Below, piece after piece: positions 47,161-55,792 of a stretch of 64,000 nucleotides of DNA. The position numbers and the translations under genes were made by a program. The DNA comes from DATKJS01 sp964551995 (lineage in GTDB: Bacteria > Acidobacteriota > Aminicenantia > Aminicenantales > Saccharicenantaceae). The notes below the pieces were generated by a model. The model did no database searches and was not told the DNA's origin. It saw nothing but the letters and a program-made list of their open reading frames with translations. How positions within the stretch are numbered: the first letter of the stretch is position 1; each line of letters begins with the position of its first letter. The DNA lies in NCBI GenBank assembly GCA_964551995.1, contig CAZKFD010000004.1, forward strand, positions 124,001 through 188,000, in the 5' to 3' direction.

Positions 47161-47316
47161 ATGAACCTGGTCATGATCGCATACTACGTCATCACTACTT
47201 TCCTTCTCGTCCTGCTGGTCTGGAACTTGGTCCTCGAGAAAAAGAGCCGCGACAATCTCGTCCTCTACATCCTCGTCATGATCCCGCTCATCCTGAGGCT
47301 CCTCCGGGTGAAATAG
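47161..47316 (+). CDS. 51-residue two-helix membrane protein
   Basis: A short frame starts with ATG at 47161, preceded by GGAGG at five bases, and ends TAG at 47316. The 51 residues start MNLVMIAYYVITTFLLVLLV and hold two hydrophobic stretches (about 3-25 and 33-49) joined by the charged turn LEKKSRDN, with a basic C-terminus. It fills the gap between the permease and the deacylase genes, with 34 bases before and 9 after. Its position after a DctM-like permease recalls the small DctQ subunit of TRAP transporters, but it is far shorter and no homology can be claimed. Confidence 0.7.
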   Translation: MNLVMIAYYVITTFLLVLLVWNLVLEKKSRDNLVLYILVMIPLILRLLRVK

Positions 47317-47325
47317 GCGAAGACC

Positions 47326-48489
47326 ATGAAATGCGAGACGCTCTGGAAGATCGCCTTGGCGGCCGGCCTCGCCGGCCTCCTGGCTTGGGGCGGCATACCC
47401 CTGTTCGTGCACCGGCATTTCGACCTGCCGGTTGTGAAGGGGCCGGGCGTGACGGACGTCCTGCGCCTGAGCGACTTTTCGCCCCGCCTCAAAGGGACGG
47501 CTGCCGACACGGCCGTCTTCGTCCTGCGCGGGAAGAAACCGGGAGGGAAAGCCCTCCTGCTCGGCGAAACCCACTCGAACGAGCCCGAAGGCCTGCTGGC
47601 GACTCTCGTTTTCATCGAGAACGCCGTCGTCGAGTCCGGCACGCTGTACGTCATTCCCTTCTTCAATAACAGCGGCAGCCGGAACACCCGGCCCGGGGAC
47701 GGATATCCGCTCTATTTTGAGATCCCCACGGACTGGGGCGCGGTCAAGCTTCGCTTCGGCAACCGCGATGCCTCGCCCCTGGACCAGTGGCCGGACCCGG
47801 ACGTCTACGTCCATTACCCCGAAAGGCAACTCCTGTCCTTTGTCGACGCCCGGAACGTCAACCGGGCTTGGCCCGGCCGACCCAAAGGGCCATTGATGGA
47901 ACAGGTGACTTTCGGCGGCATGGAGATCCTGCGCAAAGAGCATGTCGACGTGGCCATCGACCTGCATGGGGCCGAAACGATGTTCCCGGTGACGAACTGC
48001 ATCGTGGCGCCCGAGAAATCGCTCCGGATTGCCACTCTGGCGGCCCTGACCGTCAAGGCCCGCGAGGGCTTCGAAAGCCATGTCGAGCCGTCTCCCGTCG
48101 GCTTCCGGGGTCTTTCGCACCGGGAGATCGGAGACTACTCCGCGACGCTCCCGTTCCTGCTCGAGGTGCCCATCCCGTTCCTGGACCAGCCGACGGGGCC
48201 AAAAACGGAGAAGCTCCTCCTCGACGGGAAGGACCCCTTCCTCCTGAGCCTGGCCAAGAAGAAAAAGCTCTTCGTGCCCTACGACGAATCGGGCTGGTCC
48301 ATGGACAGGCGCGTGGGCCAGCACTGTTCCGTCAGCCTGGAGATCCTGCGCCAGTTCTCGAAGAAGACTCCCGAGCGCGCCATCGTCATCGAGAACGTCC
48401 CCCGTTATTCCGATATCGTCAAAAACACGCTGGGCCATTATTTCCTGAATCCCAAGACCGCCGCCCCGAAAGACATCGTTTGGGACTGA
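47326..48489 (+). CDS. Membrane-anchored aspartoacylase/succinylglutamate desuccinylase-like deacylase
   Basis: 387 residues. An N-terminal helix (WKIALAAGLAGLLAWGGIPLF) anchors or exports the protein. The M14-like zinc site is visible as His83 and Glu86 (GETHSNEPEG) and His214 (AIDLHGAET), and the AstE/AspA motif NVNRAWPGRP lies at 177-186. Relatives remove acyl groups from N-acyl amino acids (N-acetylaspartate, N-succinylglutamate). Here the enzyme would face the periplasm or cell surface. It lies between a permease and two secreted dipeptidases, suggesting processing of N-blocked amino acids or peptides before uptake. Confidence 0.85.
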   Translation: MKCETLWKIALAAGLAGLLAWGGIPLFVHRHFDLPVVKGPGVTDVLRLSDFSPRLKGTAADTAVFVLRGKKPGGKALLLGETHSNEPEGLLATLVFIENAVVESGTLYVIPFFNNSGSRNTRPGDGYPLYFEIPTDWGAVKLRFGNRDASPLDQWPDPDVYVHYPERQLLSFVDARNVNRAWPGRPKGPLMEQVTFGGMEILRKEHVDVAIDLHGAETMFPVTNCIVAPEKSLRIATLAALTVKAREGFESHVEPSPVGFRGLSHREIGDYSATLPFLLEVPIPFLDQPTGPKTEKLLLDGKDPFLLSLAKKKKLFVPYDESGWSMDRRVGQHCSVSLEILRQFSKKTPERAIVIENVPRYSDIVKNTLGHYFLNPKTAAPKDIVWD

Positions 48490-48522
48490 GGCGCGGGCAC
48501 GAGAATGCCGGAGGTGAGACCG

Positions 48523-50244
48523 ATGGACTCAAAAAAGCGAGCCGGCATGACGATCCTCGTGCTGACGGTCCTCGCGCTGTGCGGCGCGGTCTTCGTCCTG
48601 AGAAGCCCGGGGCGAATTTCCGGCCCCGTCGCGGCCGGACCGGACGGCTGTACGGTCATCATGGTGGGGAGGGACGCTTCGACCGATGGTTCGGTGATGA
48701 CGACCCACGCCGCCGACTGCGGCATCTGCGATTTCACGTGGCGCCACGTGCCGGCCGCCGATCACAGGCCGGGCGAGATGCGGAAGATCTATCACATCAG
48801 CCAGATCCGGACATGGCCGCCCGCGCAAGGCTTGAAGTGGGACCTTGTTAAGAAGGATACGACGGGCGTCGAGATCCCCGAAGTCTCCCACACCTACGGC
48901 TACCATCACGCCGTCTTCGGCTACCTGAACGATCAGCAGCTGGCCATCGGCGAATCGACGGTCGGCAACCTGCGTAAGATGTCAAACCCCACGCCGTCGG
49001 GCATCATGGACATCACGATGCTCACGCTCCTGGCCATGGAGCGCTGCCAGACGGCCCGGGAGGCCATCCGGCTCATGGGAGGCCTGGCCGAGCGCTACGG
49101 ATACGGCTTCCACGACGGCGGCGAGATGCTGGCCGTGGCAGATCCCAAGGAGGTCTGGGTCTTCGAGATCATGCCCGTCGGGCCGCTCTGGACGCCGACG
49201 AGCGGCAGGCCCGGGGCCGTGTGGGCGGCCGAGCGCGTGCCGGACGACGAGGTCTCGGTCTGTCCCAACGAATCTCGGATCGGCGAGATCGACCTCGGCC
49301 GCACCGACTATTTCATGGCCTCGCCGAATGTCGTTTCCTATGCCGTCGAGGCCGGGCTTTATGATCCGAAGAGCGGGCGGCCCTTCAGCTGGAAACGGGT
49401 TTATAACCCGGTCGAGGCGAGCGCGGCGAGCGAACCCCGGCGCGCCCGGCTCTGGCGGCTCTTCGACCTTGTCGCCCCCTCGGGCAAGTTCAGCCCCGAC
49501 ACACTCAACATGGACTTCCCGTTTTCGGTCAAACCGGACCGGAAGCTCTCAGTCCGGGACGTCATGGCCCTGACCCGGGATAAGTCCCTGGGCACGGAGT
49601 TTGACCCGGTCCAGGGCTTGCGGGGAGGCCCCTTCCGGAACCCGAATTATTATAAGGGCGCCCGGCTGATTAGCATCCCGAACGCCGAATACACGACGGT
49701 CACCCAGTCGCGCGCCTGGCTCCCGGACGTCATCGGCGGAATCGTCTGGGTGGCCCTCGGGTCTCAGGACACGTCCTGCTACATCCCCTTCTACGCGGGG
49801 GTCACCGACATTCCGAAGTCCTTTTCGGTCGGCGATCATTGGGTTCTTAACCGGGCTGCCGCCCGATGGGCATTCGACTACGTCGACTTCCACACACAGG
49901 TCGCTTACGACGCGGCCATCGCGGACGTCGAGGAGGCTCAAAGGACATGGGAGGACGGGGCCGTATCCCGGACGTCCGAGATCGATCGCCGCGCCGAGGA
50001 ACTCTTCCGGAAAAGCCCCAAAGAAGCGGTCCGTTTCCTGACCGGATACTGCTTGAACAACGCGCAGAGCGTCATTGACGCCTGGTGGAAACTGGGCGAC
50101 GACCTCTGGGTGAAATACAACCACCTCATGCTGTACAACACGGAGAAGCGCCAGAGCGGCCGGATCCCGGCGGCCAATCCCGATTGGTGGAGCCGCGCGG
50201 TCCGGGCGTTCGACGTTCTGTCGGAAGCCGGGGGACGAAAGTAA
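48523..50244 (+). CDS. C69 family dipeptidase, copy 1
   Basis: 573 residues. An N-terminal hydrophobic segment (TILVLTVLALCGAVFVL) precedes the mature start; Cys43 in DGCTVIMVGRDASTDGSVM is the Ntn nucleophile position of peptidase family C69 (PepD/U34). Conserved blocks ECGVAIGEST-like QQLAIGESTVGN, GYGFHDGGEMLAVADP, EVWVFEIMPVGPLW and DDEVSVCPNESRIGEID follow. These enzymes split dipeptides with broad specificity. ATG 48523 has GGAGG eight bases upstream, favouring it over the ATG at 48505. A close paralogue follows after 56 bases. Confidence 0.9.
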   Translation: MDSKKRAGMTILVLTVLALCGAVFVLRSPGRISGPVAAGPDGCTVIMVGRDASTDGSVMTTHAADCGICDFTWRHVPAADHRPGEMRKIYHISQIRTWPPAQGLKWDLVKKDTTGVEIPEVSHTYGYHHAVFGYLNDQQLAIGESTVGNLRKMSNPTPSGIMDITMLTLLAMERCQTAREAIRLMGGLAERYGYGFHDGGEMLAVADPKEVWVFEIMPVGPLWTPTSGRPGAVWAAERVPDDEVSVCPNESRIGEIDLGRTDYFMASPNVVSYAVEAGLYDPKSGRPFSWKRVYNPVEASAASEPRRARLWRLFDLVAPSGKFSPDTLNMDFPFSVKPDRKLSVRDVMALTRDKSLGTEFDPVQGLRGGPFRNPNYYKGARLISIPNAEYTTVTQSRAWLPDVIGGIVWVALGSQDTSCYIPFYAGVTDIPKSFSVGDHWVLNRAAARWAFDYVDFHTQVAYDAAIADVEEAQRTWEDGAVSRTSEIDRRAEELFRKSPKEAVRFLTGYCLNNAQSVIDAWWKLGDDLWVKYNHLMLYNTEKRQSGRIPAANPDWWSRAVRAFDVLSEAGGRK

Positions 50245-50300
50245 CCCCGGCGCGCACGCGGGCGCGCTCTCATCGCCCCGCAGCGCGAAGGAGGAGCCTA

Positions 50301-52028
50301 ATGACAAGACAAAGGTTGATCGCATTCGCCGGCATGTGCCTCGCGGCCCTCTTCCTTGCCCCCGGCGCCGTCACTTCCCGATCGGGGGCGCCCCAGGCGG
50401 ACACGGACGCGGCGAGCCCGCCGCAAGCTTCCTGCACCTCGATTCTCGTGGGCCGGGATGCCTCCGCGGACGGCTCGGTCATGACGACGCATACGTGCGA
50501 TTGCGGCATCTGCGACTGGACCTGGCGCCACGTGCCCGCCGCCGACCACAAGCCGGGCTCGATGCGCACGATTTATCACATCTCGCAATACCGGACCTGG
50601 CCGCCGGCGGCGGGCCTGAAATGGGACCTTTATAAAAAGGACCTGGCCGGGATCGAGATCCCCGAGGTGGCGCATACGTTCGCTTATCACCACGGCATGT
50701 TCGGCTATATGAACGAGAGGCAGGTGGCCATCGGCGAGTCGTCCATCGGGAACCAGCGGAAAATGTCCAACCCGACCCCCTCGGCGGGACTGGATCTGAC
50801 GATGCTGACCCTGTTGGCCCTGGAAAGGGCGCGGACGGCGCGTGAGGCGATCCAGGTCATGGGCGGCCTGGCCGAGAAATACGGGTACGGCTTCAACGAC
50901 GAAGGCGAGATGCTGGCCGTCTCCGACCCGAATGAAGCCTGGATCTTCGAGATCATGCCGGTGGGCCCGCTCTGGACGCCCAAGAGCGGCAAGCCGGGCG
51001 CGGTCTGGTGCGCCGAGAGGGTCCCCGACGATGAAGTCAGCGTCTGTCCCAACGAATCGAGGATCGGTGAGATCGACCTTGCGAACAAGGATTTCTTTAT
51101 GGCCTCGCCGAACGTCGTCTCCTTCGCCGTCGAGATGGGCTACTACGACCCGAAGAGCGGCCGGTCCTTCAGCTGGAAGAGGGCTTATTCCCCGACCGAG
51201 GGAAGCGCGGTGAGCACCAACGGCCGGATCCAGCGCCTGTGGCGTTTCTTCGACTTGGTTGCCCCCTCGAAGAAGTTCCGGCCCGAGACGCCCAACATGG
51301 ACCTCCCGTTCTCGGTGAAGCCGGACCGCACGCTCTCGCTCCAGGACGTCATCGACATGACCCGGGACCGGAGCTACGGCACACCCTTTGATCCCGTCAT
51401 GGGGATCCGGGGCGGCCCGTTCCGAAACCCCAATTATTATCGGCAGACCCGGGTCATCGACGACGGCCGGGCCGAATATACGACCGTCACCCAGTGCCGC
51501 CGCGGCCTCCCCGACCCCGTCGGAGGCATCGTTTGGATCTCCTTCGGCTCGCAGGACACCGATTGCTACATGCCGTTCTACGCGGGCGCCACGGAGCTGC
51601 CGAAATCGTTCGCCGTCGGCGACCACTGGACGCTCAACCGCGACTCGGCCCGCTGGGCCTTCGATACCGTCGATTTCCACGTTCAGCCGGCCTATTCCGA
51701 GGCCATCAGGGATGTCCAGGCCGCCCAGGCAAAGTACGAAGCCGGGGCGATCGCCCGTATCCCCGAGATCGACCGGCAGGCCGTCGAGCTCTATAAGAAA
51801 AAGCCGGCTGAAGCGGCCCGGTTCCTGACCGGGTTCTGCCTGAACAATGCGCGCACGGTCATCGACGCCTGGTGGAAGCTCGGCGACGACCTCCTCGTCA
51901 AATACGATCACCTCTATCTATATGATACGCAGAAGCGCAGTTACGCGCGCAACCGGCCGGAGGAGCCGGAGTGGTGGAAAAGGGCGGTCCGGGCCTTCGA
52001 CATCCTGATGGAGCCGGACAAGAGATGA
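50301..52028 (+). CDS. C69 family dipeptidase, copy 2
   Basis: 575 residues, colinear with the preceding gene and roughly 70% identical by eye over the core. Signal peptide (LIAFAGMCLAALFLAPGAV), nucleophile Cys45 in ASCTSILVGRDASADGSVM, and the cysteine-rich stretch CDCGICDWTWRHVP shortly after, which also occurs in copy 1 as ADCGICDFTWRHVP. AAGGAGGAG precedes ATG 50301; the open frame before it overlaps copy 1 and is a shadow. Tandem duplication is the simplest origin. Confidence 0.92.
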   Translation: MTRQRLIAFAGMCLAALFLAPGAVTSRSGAPQADTDAASPPQASCTSILVGRDASADGSVMTTHTCDCGICDWTWRHVPAADHKPGSMRTIYHISQYRTWPPAAGLKWDLYKKDLAGIEIPEVAHTFAYHHGMFGYMNERQVAIGESSIGNQRKMSNPTPSAGLDLTMLTLLALERARTAREAIQVMGGLAEKYGYGFNDEGEMLAVSDPNEAWIFEIMPVGPLWTPKSGKPGAVWCAERVPDDEVSVCPNESRIGEIDLANKDFFMASPNVVSFAVEMGYYDPKSGRSFSWKRAYSPTEGSAVSTNGRIQRLWRFFDLVAPSKKFRPETPNMDLPFSVKPDRTLSLQDVIDMTRDRSYGTPFDPVMGIRGGPFRNPNYYRQTRVIDDGRAEYTTVTQCRRGLPDPVGGIVWISFGSQDTDCYMPFYAGATELPKSFAVGDHWTLNRDSARWAFDTVDFHVQPAYSEAIRDVQAAQAKYEAGAIARIPEIDRQAVELYKKKPAEAARFLTGFCLNNARTVIDAWWKLGDDLLVKYDHLYLYDTQKRSYARNRPEEPEWWKRAVRAFDILMEPDKR

Positions 52029-52083
52029 ACCGCTCGAGCGGTCGCAGAACGGCCCGGGAAGGATTCTTTGGAAGGAGACAACG

Positions 52084-52740
52084 ATGAGAAATGATCCGAG
52101 GGCGTGGATTTCAATGTCCTGTATGCTCCTCTTTGCCGGAGCTTTGGCGGCCGGACAGACGCCCATGCCCAAAGCGGGGCTCCCGGTGCTGACGACCTCG
52201 GCCGGCCAGAGCGCCGACGTGACGACGCTCAACATCGTCCTCGAGGAAGCCGGCGTGAAATACGATTATTGCGACGTTCCGACGGTCGATATGCTGGCCG
52301 CCGGAGTCGGGCTCGGCGGGAAGGAATCAGGGCCGGGGTTCCACGTCGAGATCAACACCGACACGACGAAATTTCCGAAGGGGACTCCCTTCAAAGCCGT
52401 CATCTTCGCCATCGGAGCCAGCCTGAAAGGCATGGGCGCCTCCGGCCTGACTCTCGAGAGCGAGGAGGCCCGCCTCAAGTCCCTCATCGACTATTGCCGG
52501 CAGAAGAAGATCTTCATCATGGCCGTCCATATCGGCGGCGAATCCAAGCGCGGCGCCCCCGGCAGCGACAACGAGCGGATGATCGATGCCGTCGCCCCTT
52601 TCGCCGACTATCTCGTCGTCACCAAGGACAGCAATAAGGACGGCCGATTCACGAAGATCGCCCAAGCCCGGACGATCCCCCTGACCGAGATCGATTACGC
52701 GCTCGGCCTTGTGGATATCGTCAAACAGGTCCTGCTCTAG
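52084..52740 (+). CDS. Secreted protein of unknown function (possibly DUF6305-like)
   Basis: 218 residues. A signal peptide (ISMSCMLLFAGALAAGQ) is followed by an alternating alpha/beta sequence that looks like a Rossmann-type fold: GLPVLTTSAGQSADVTTLNI, VEINTDTTKFPKGTPFKAV, GASLKGMGASGLTLESEEARL, FIMAVHIGGESKRGAPGSDNE and YLVVTKDSNKDGRFTKIA. It recalls the DUF6305 group, but that name is from memory and unchecked. GGAGACAACG precedes the ATG. It closes the run of closely spaced genes that starts with the DctM-like permease, so it could be a periplasmic binding component or a processing factor. Confidence 0.65.
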   Translation: MRNDPRAWISMSCMLLFAGALAAGQTPMPKAGLPVLTTSAGQSADVTTLNIVLEEAGVKYDYCDVPTVDMLAAGVGLGGKESGPGFHVEINTDTTKFPKGTPFKAVIFAIGASLKGMGASGLTLESEEARLKSLIDYCRQKKIFIMAVHIGGESKRGAPGSDNERMIDAVAPFADYLVVTKDSNKDGRFTKIAQARTIPLTEIDYALGLVDIVKQVLL

Positions 52741-52827
52741 AATCCGGGCCGGTCCGCCGGAACGCCGGCCGTCGCCCGGTCCGGTCGGGAACGCGGGGAT
52801 TCATCGAGGCCTCGGAGAGCGGCTTCT

Positions 52828-52856
52828 TTGCGCCCGGCTGGGAATTGTGATAAGAG
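52828..52856 (+). promoter_or_regulatory. Weak promoter candidate ahead of the lyase gene
   Basis: TTGCGC (52828-52833), 17 bases, TAAGAG (52851-52856), within the 141-base gap before the lyase ATG at 52882. The match is poor. Confidence 0.3.
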
Positions 52857-52881
52857 TTCAGAGCCGGGGAGGATATCCATC

Positions 52882-55203
52882 ATGTTTCACAAAGCCGCCG
52901 TGAAAATCGTCGCCGTTATTCTTGCGGCCGCTCTGACCGGGCCGCTCCCGGCGCGGGGCCGCGAACCCCGGCGCCGGATCAGCTATCTCGACTATGCGCG
53001 CGCGTCCGCCGATTGGGCGTTCCGCCACACCGCCGACATCGTTTCCCAGTGGAAGAAGAATTTTGACCCCGAGAACGTTTTCGGCTACCGCCCCCCGGGA
53101 GGTCTCCTCGAAACCGCCGCAATCTATTCGTATCTCTACGAAAAAGAAAAGAAACCCGAGTACGCCGCGCGGGCCAAGCAAATCCTTCTCGCCTACGGGG
53201 ACTTTCGCTCCGCTTATCCCGAATCGTCCGCCCGGCTCCGGCCGGAATACGCCGACGGCGTGCCCGCGCTCCCCGACTTCTTCACCGCCATGCGCTATAT
53301 CAAGGCCTACGACACGCTCCACCGTCTCGGGAGCCTGACGGCGTCCGAGAGCGTCAAGGCCAGGGGCATGATCGCGGCCAGCATGGGCTACCTTCTGAGG
53401 ACCCAGGAGTGGGGCCCCATGAACCGCGCCGCTCTCCGAGCCGAATCCCTCGCCTGGGCCGTGCGGGCCCTCCCGGACGATCCCCGGGAGCCCGAGTGGG
53501 AGATGCAGCGCCGGGCCCTGGGAGACGACAACTGGGGGCACTGGGAGATCGAAGACGCGACGCTCTATAACGGCGTCTGGCTCTATTCGCTCCTCGGCTA
53601 CGCCGACGCTTTGGGGAGACTCCCGGAGCTGTTCAAAACTCCCGAAATGCTCTATTATGCCCGCTACTATGCTCACCTCATGTGCCCGGCCGGGATGATC
53701 CCGGACTTCGGCGATTCCCAATGGAAGTCGAACGGGGCGCATTTCCTCGTTTTCTTCGAGGCCGCGGCGGCCCAGCTCAAGGACCCGGCTTGCCAATGGG
53801 CCGCGGACACGATCGCGGCGAAGTTCATCGATTTCGCGAACCCGACCAATGTCGGGCTCGGCGCCATGCTCCTCGACGCCTACCGCTGGGGCACGGACGA
53901 CGTCCTGCCCGCCCGGCCGGAGGCCCTCTCGGAGGAAGTGATGGAGGACGTCGTCGGCAAGAAGATCGTCTTCCGGAACGGCTGGTCCCCCGCATCGACC
54001 TACATGCTCCTCGATTACCGCGACGAGGGCGACGGCGCCTCCTATTTCCGCGACTACCTGAGGGACACCATTCCTATCGAGGAGGAAAAAACGACCCACG
54101 GCCATGCCGACGAAAACAGCATTGTCCTGCTTATGTCGGGAGGGTCGGTCCTGCTCCATGATGCCGGCTACCGCGATTACATGCCCTCGGGCCCCTATGG
54201 CGCCTACCGGCAGGACTATTTTCACAACCGCCTCTGCGTCCGGCCCGAGAGGATCTGGAGAGGCCAGAAAGACGGGGAATTCCGCTACAGCCTGCGCGGG
54301 ACCGTCCCCGGCCAAGCGCTCCTCGACTTCCTGCACGATGCCGGATCCTACCGGTCCGTGTCGACACGCAAGATCGACTTTCTGACTTTCCCGGATTTCG
54401 ACTACAGCCGGACGCGGACGATCGACACGGACTGGGGATATCAGGCCGACCGGGTCGTCGTCTACATCAAGCAGCCGGAGTGCTTTGTCGTCTTCGATAT
54501 CTTCAAGGCCCTGCGCGAGGGCTATTTCACGCTGGCGGACATCTGGCACGCCCAAAAGATTTTTTCTCAGGGCGAACACGAATACGACGTCGGATACGAG
54601 AGCATCGAGTCGGACGAGCTCCCGCAGGCCAGGCGGCTGCTCGTCGTTTTTCCTTCCCCGCACAACAGGATCGAGGGGACCGAGCCCCAGAAGCGCCACG
54701 CCCAGGACGAGTGGCTCATCCACCAGTCCGCTTCTGAGCATTTCGAGCTCGGCGGAACGGAGGTTGTCGTGACGGTGCTCGTCCCTCACGGGAGCGGCGA
54801 GGAGACACGGCCGTGGTTCGAGAGAATCGCCGCGGCGCCGGCCGGGCCGGACGGCAGAGCCGCCGGGGTGAAGATCAGAGACGGGGGACGCGACGTCTGG
54901 GTCGGCGTCAAGGCCGACCTGCGGATGGACATTGCCCGCGATTACCGGCGTCCCCGCTATACATACGAGGCCGGCCGGATCACGGTCGGAGATATCGAAA
55001 CCAACGGAGATTTTCTTTTCGCGAGGGCCGAGGAGAACCGGCTGGCGTACACGATCGTCAACCTGACCAAAGCCTTCTTTAGGGGCAAGCCCCTAGTCGA
55101 AGCCCGGCCTGCCCTGTACGGGCTGGCCTTCGACGGGAGCCCCGGCCAGGCGGAGACGGGGAAACTGCGCTACTGGCGGGGAGAGGCCGTTTTGGGAAAA
55201 TGA
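52882..55203 (+). CDS. Secreted heparinase II/III-like polysaccharide lyase
   Basis: 773 residues with signal peptide (KIVAVILAAALTGPLPARG). The first half is helical with repeated Trp/Tyr motifs (ASADWAFRHTADIVSQW, EWGPMNRAALRAESLAW) as in the alpha/alpha toroid of PL12/PL21-type lyases; the second half begins with THGHADENSIVLLMSGGSVLLHDAGYRDY, the heparinase II/III signature containing the catalytic His, and continues as a beta sandwich. It should cleave an acidic polysaccharide by elimination; the substrate is unknown. GGAGG is nine bases before ATG 52882. Confidence 0.82.
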   Translation: MFHKAAVKIVAVILAAALTGPLPARGREPRRRISYLDYARASADWAFRHTADIVSQWKKNFDPENVFGYRPPGGLLETAAIYSYLYEKEKKPEYAARAKQILLAYGDFRSAYPESSARLRPEYADGVPALPDFFTAMRYIKAYDTLHRLGSLTASESVKARGMIAASMGYLLRTQEWGPMNRAALRAESLAWAVRALPDDPREPEWEMQRRALGDDNWGHWEIEDATLYNGVWLYSLLGYADALGRLPELFKTPEMLYYARYYAHLMCPAGMIPDFGDSQWKSNGAHFLVFFEAAAAQLKDPACQWAADTIAAKFIDFANPTNVGLGAMLLDAYRWGTDDVLPARPEALSEEVMEDVVGKKIVFRNGWSPASTYMLLDYRDEGDGASYFRDYLRDTIPIEEEKTTHGHADENSIVLLMSGGSVLLHDAGYRDYMPSGPYGAYRQDYFHNRLCVRPERIWRGQKDGEFRYSLRGTVPGQALLDFLHDAGSYRSVSTRKIDFLTFPDFDYSRTRTIDTDWGYQADRVVVYIKQPECFVVFDIFKALREGYFTLADIWHAQKIFSQGEHEYDVGYESIESDELPQARRLLVVFPSPHNRIEGTEPQKRHAQDEWLIHQSASEHFELGGTEVVVTVLVPHGSGEETRPWFERIAAAPAGPDGRAAGVKIRDGGRDVWVGVKADLRMDIARDYRRPRYTYEAGRITVGDIETNGDFLFARAEENRLAYTIVNLTKAFFRGKPLVEARPALYGLAFDGSPGQAETGKLRYWRGEAVLGK

Positions 55204-55209
55204 CGGCCG

Positions 55210-55731
55210 TCAGACCGGAAGGCCCTGTTGTTTGCGCTGCGCTTTTTTCTGGAGCTCCTGGGCGTCCGCGTGGAGGGCGGCCAGCCTGTCGAGGGTCATC
55301 CGGATCTTGATGTTCTGGAGCTTTCGCTTGCCAGAGCTCTGGGTGGCGAAATGGACCTGGAGGTAGGCCTCAATCTCCGAAGCGCTCATGATCGTCTTGA
55401 CGAATTCGTCCGCTTCGAGCTCGGCGGTCAGCTCTTCGATCGTCTCGCCCTGGACCACGATCTTGTTCTCGATCAGGAGCCGGGCCCTCAGCTGCTCGAA
55501 ATCCTTCGGAGCGTAAACGGGGATGGGCCCCAGGAGTTTCTTGGCGTCGGCCAGCGTCTGGTCGAAAAAGGCCTTTCCTTCCTTGAGGAGATTCCTGGCC
55601 CGGTAGTATTCGGGATCGTCGGAGGCCCTCCGGGCCTCGAGAAAATCCGCAAAGGCCCGCATCGCCTGGGTGAGAAGCTCGAAGCACCGCCCGGCCCGGA
55701 TGTAAATATCCCGCTCGATCTGGACCTGCAC
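55210..55731 (-). CDS. Conserved-looking helical protein of unknown function
   Basis: 173 residues from GTG 55731 (VQVQIERDIYIRAG...), not recognised. The sequence is mostly helical and charged: RAGRCFELLTQAMRAFADFL, GKAFFDQTLADAKKLLG, ENKIVVQGETIEELTAELEA, and a Gln/Lys-rich end. There is no signal peptide or membrane helix. A longer frame begins at ATG 55764, but that codon lies between the -35 and -10 boxes of a strong promoter (55755-55783), so the message cannot contain it; GTG 55731 is the next in-frame start, preceded by AGGGAAG. Confidence 0.6.
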   Translation of the reverse strand: MQVQIERDIYIRAGRCFELLTQAMRAFADFLEARRASDDPEYYRARNLLKEGKAFFDQTLADAKKLLGPIPVYAPKDFEQLRARLLIENKIVVQGETIEELTAELEADEFVKTIMSASEIEAYLQVHFATQSSGKRKLQNIKIRMTLDRLAALHADAQELQKKAQRKQQGLPV

Positions 55732-55754
55732 CTTCCCTATGAACCTCGGCGGTG

Positions 55755-55783
55755 ACTCTACCATAGCCGCAAGGCCTTGTCAA
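55755..55783 (-). promoter_or_regulatory. Consensus promoter that sets the start of the unknown protein gene
   Basis: Minus-strand TTGACA (55778-55783), exactly 17 bases, TAGAGT (55755-55760). Transcription should begin near 55748, downstream of the apparent ATG at 55764. Confidence 0.65.
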
Positions 55784-55792
55784 AGGGAGCTT

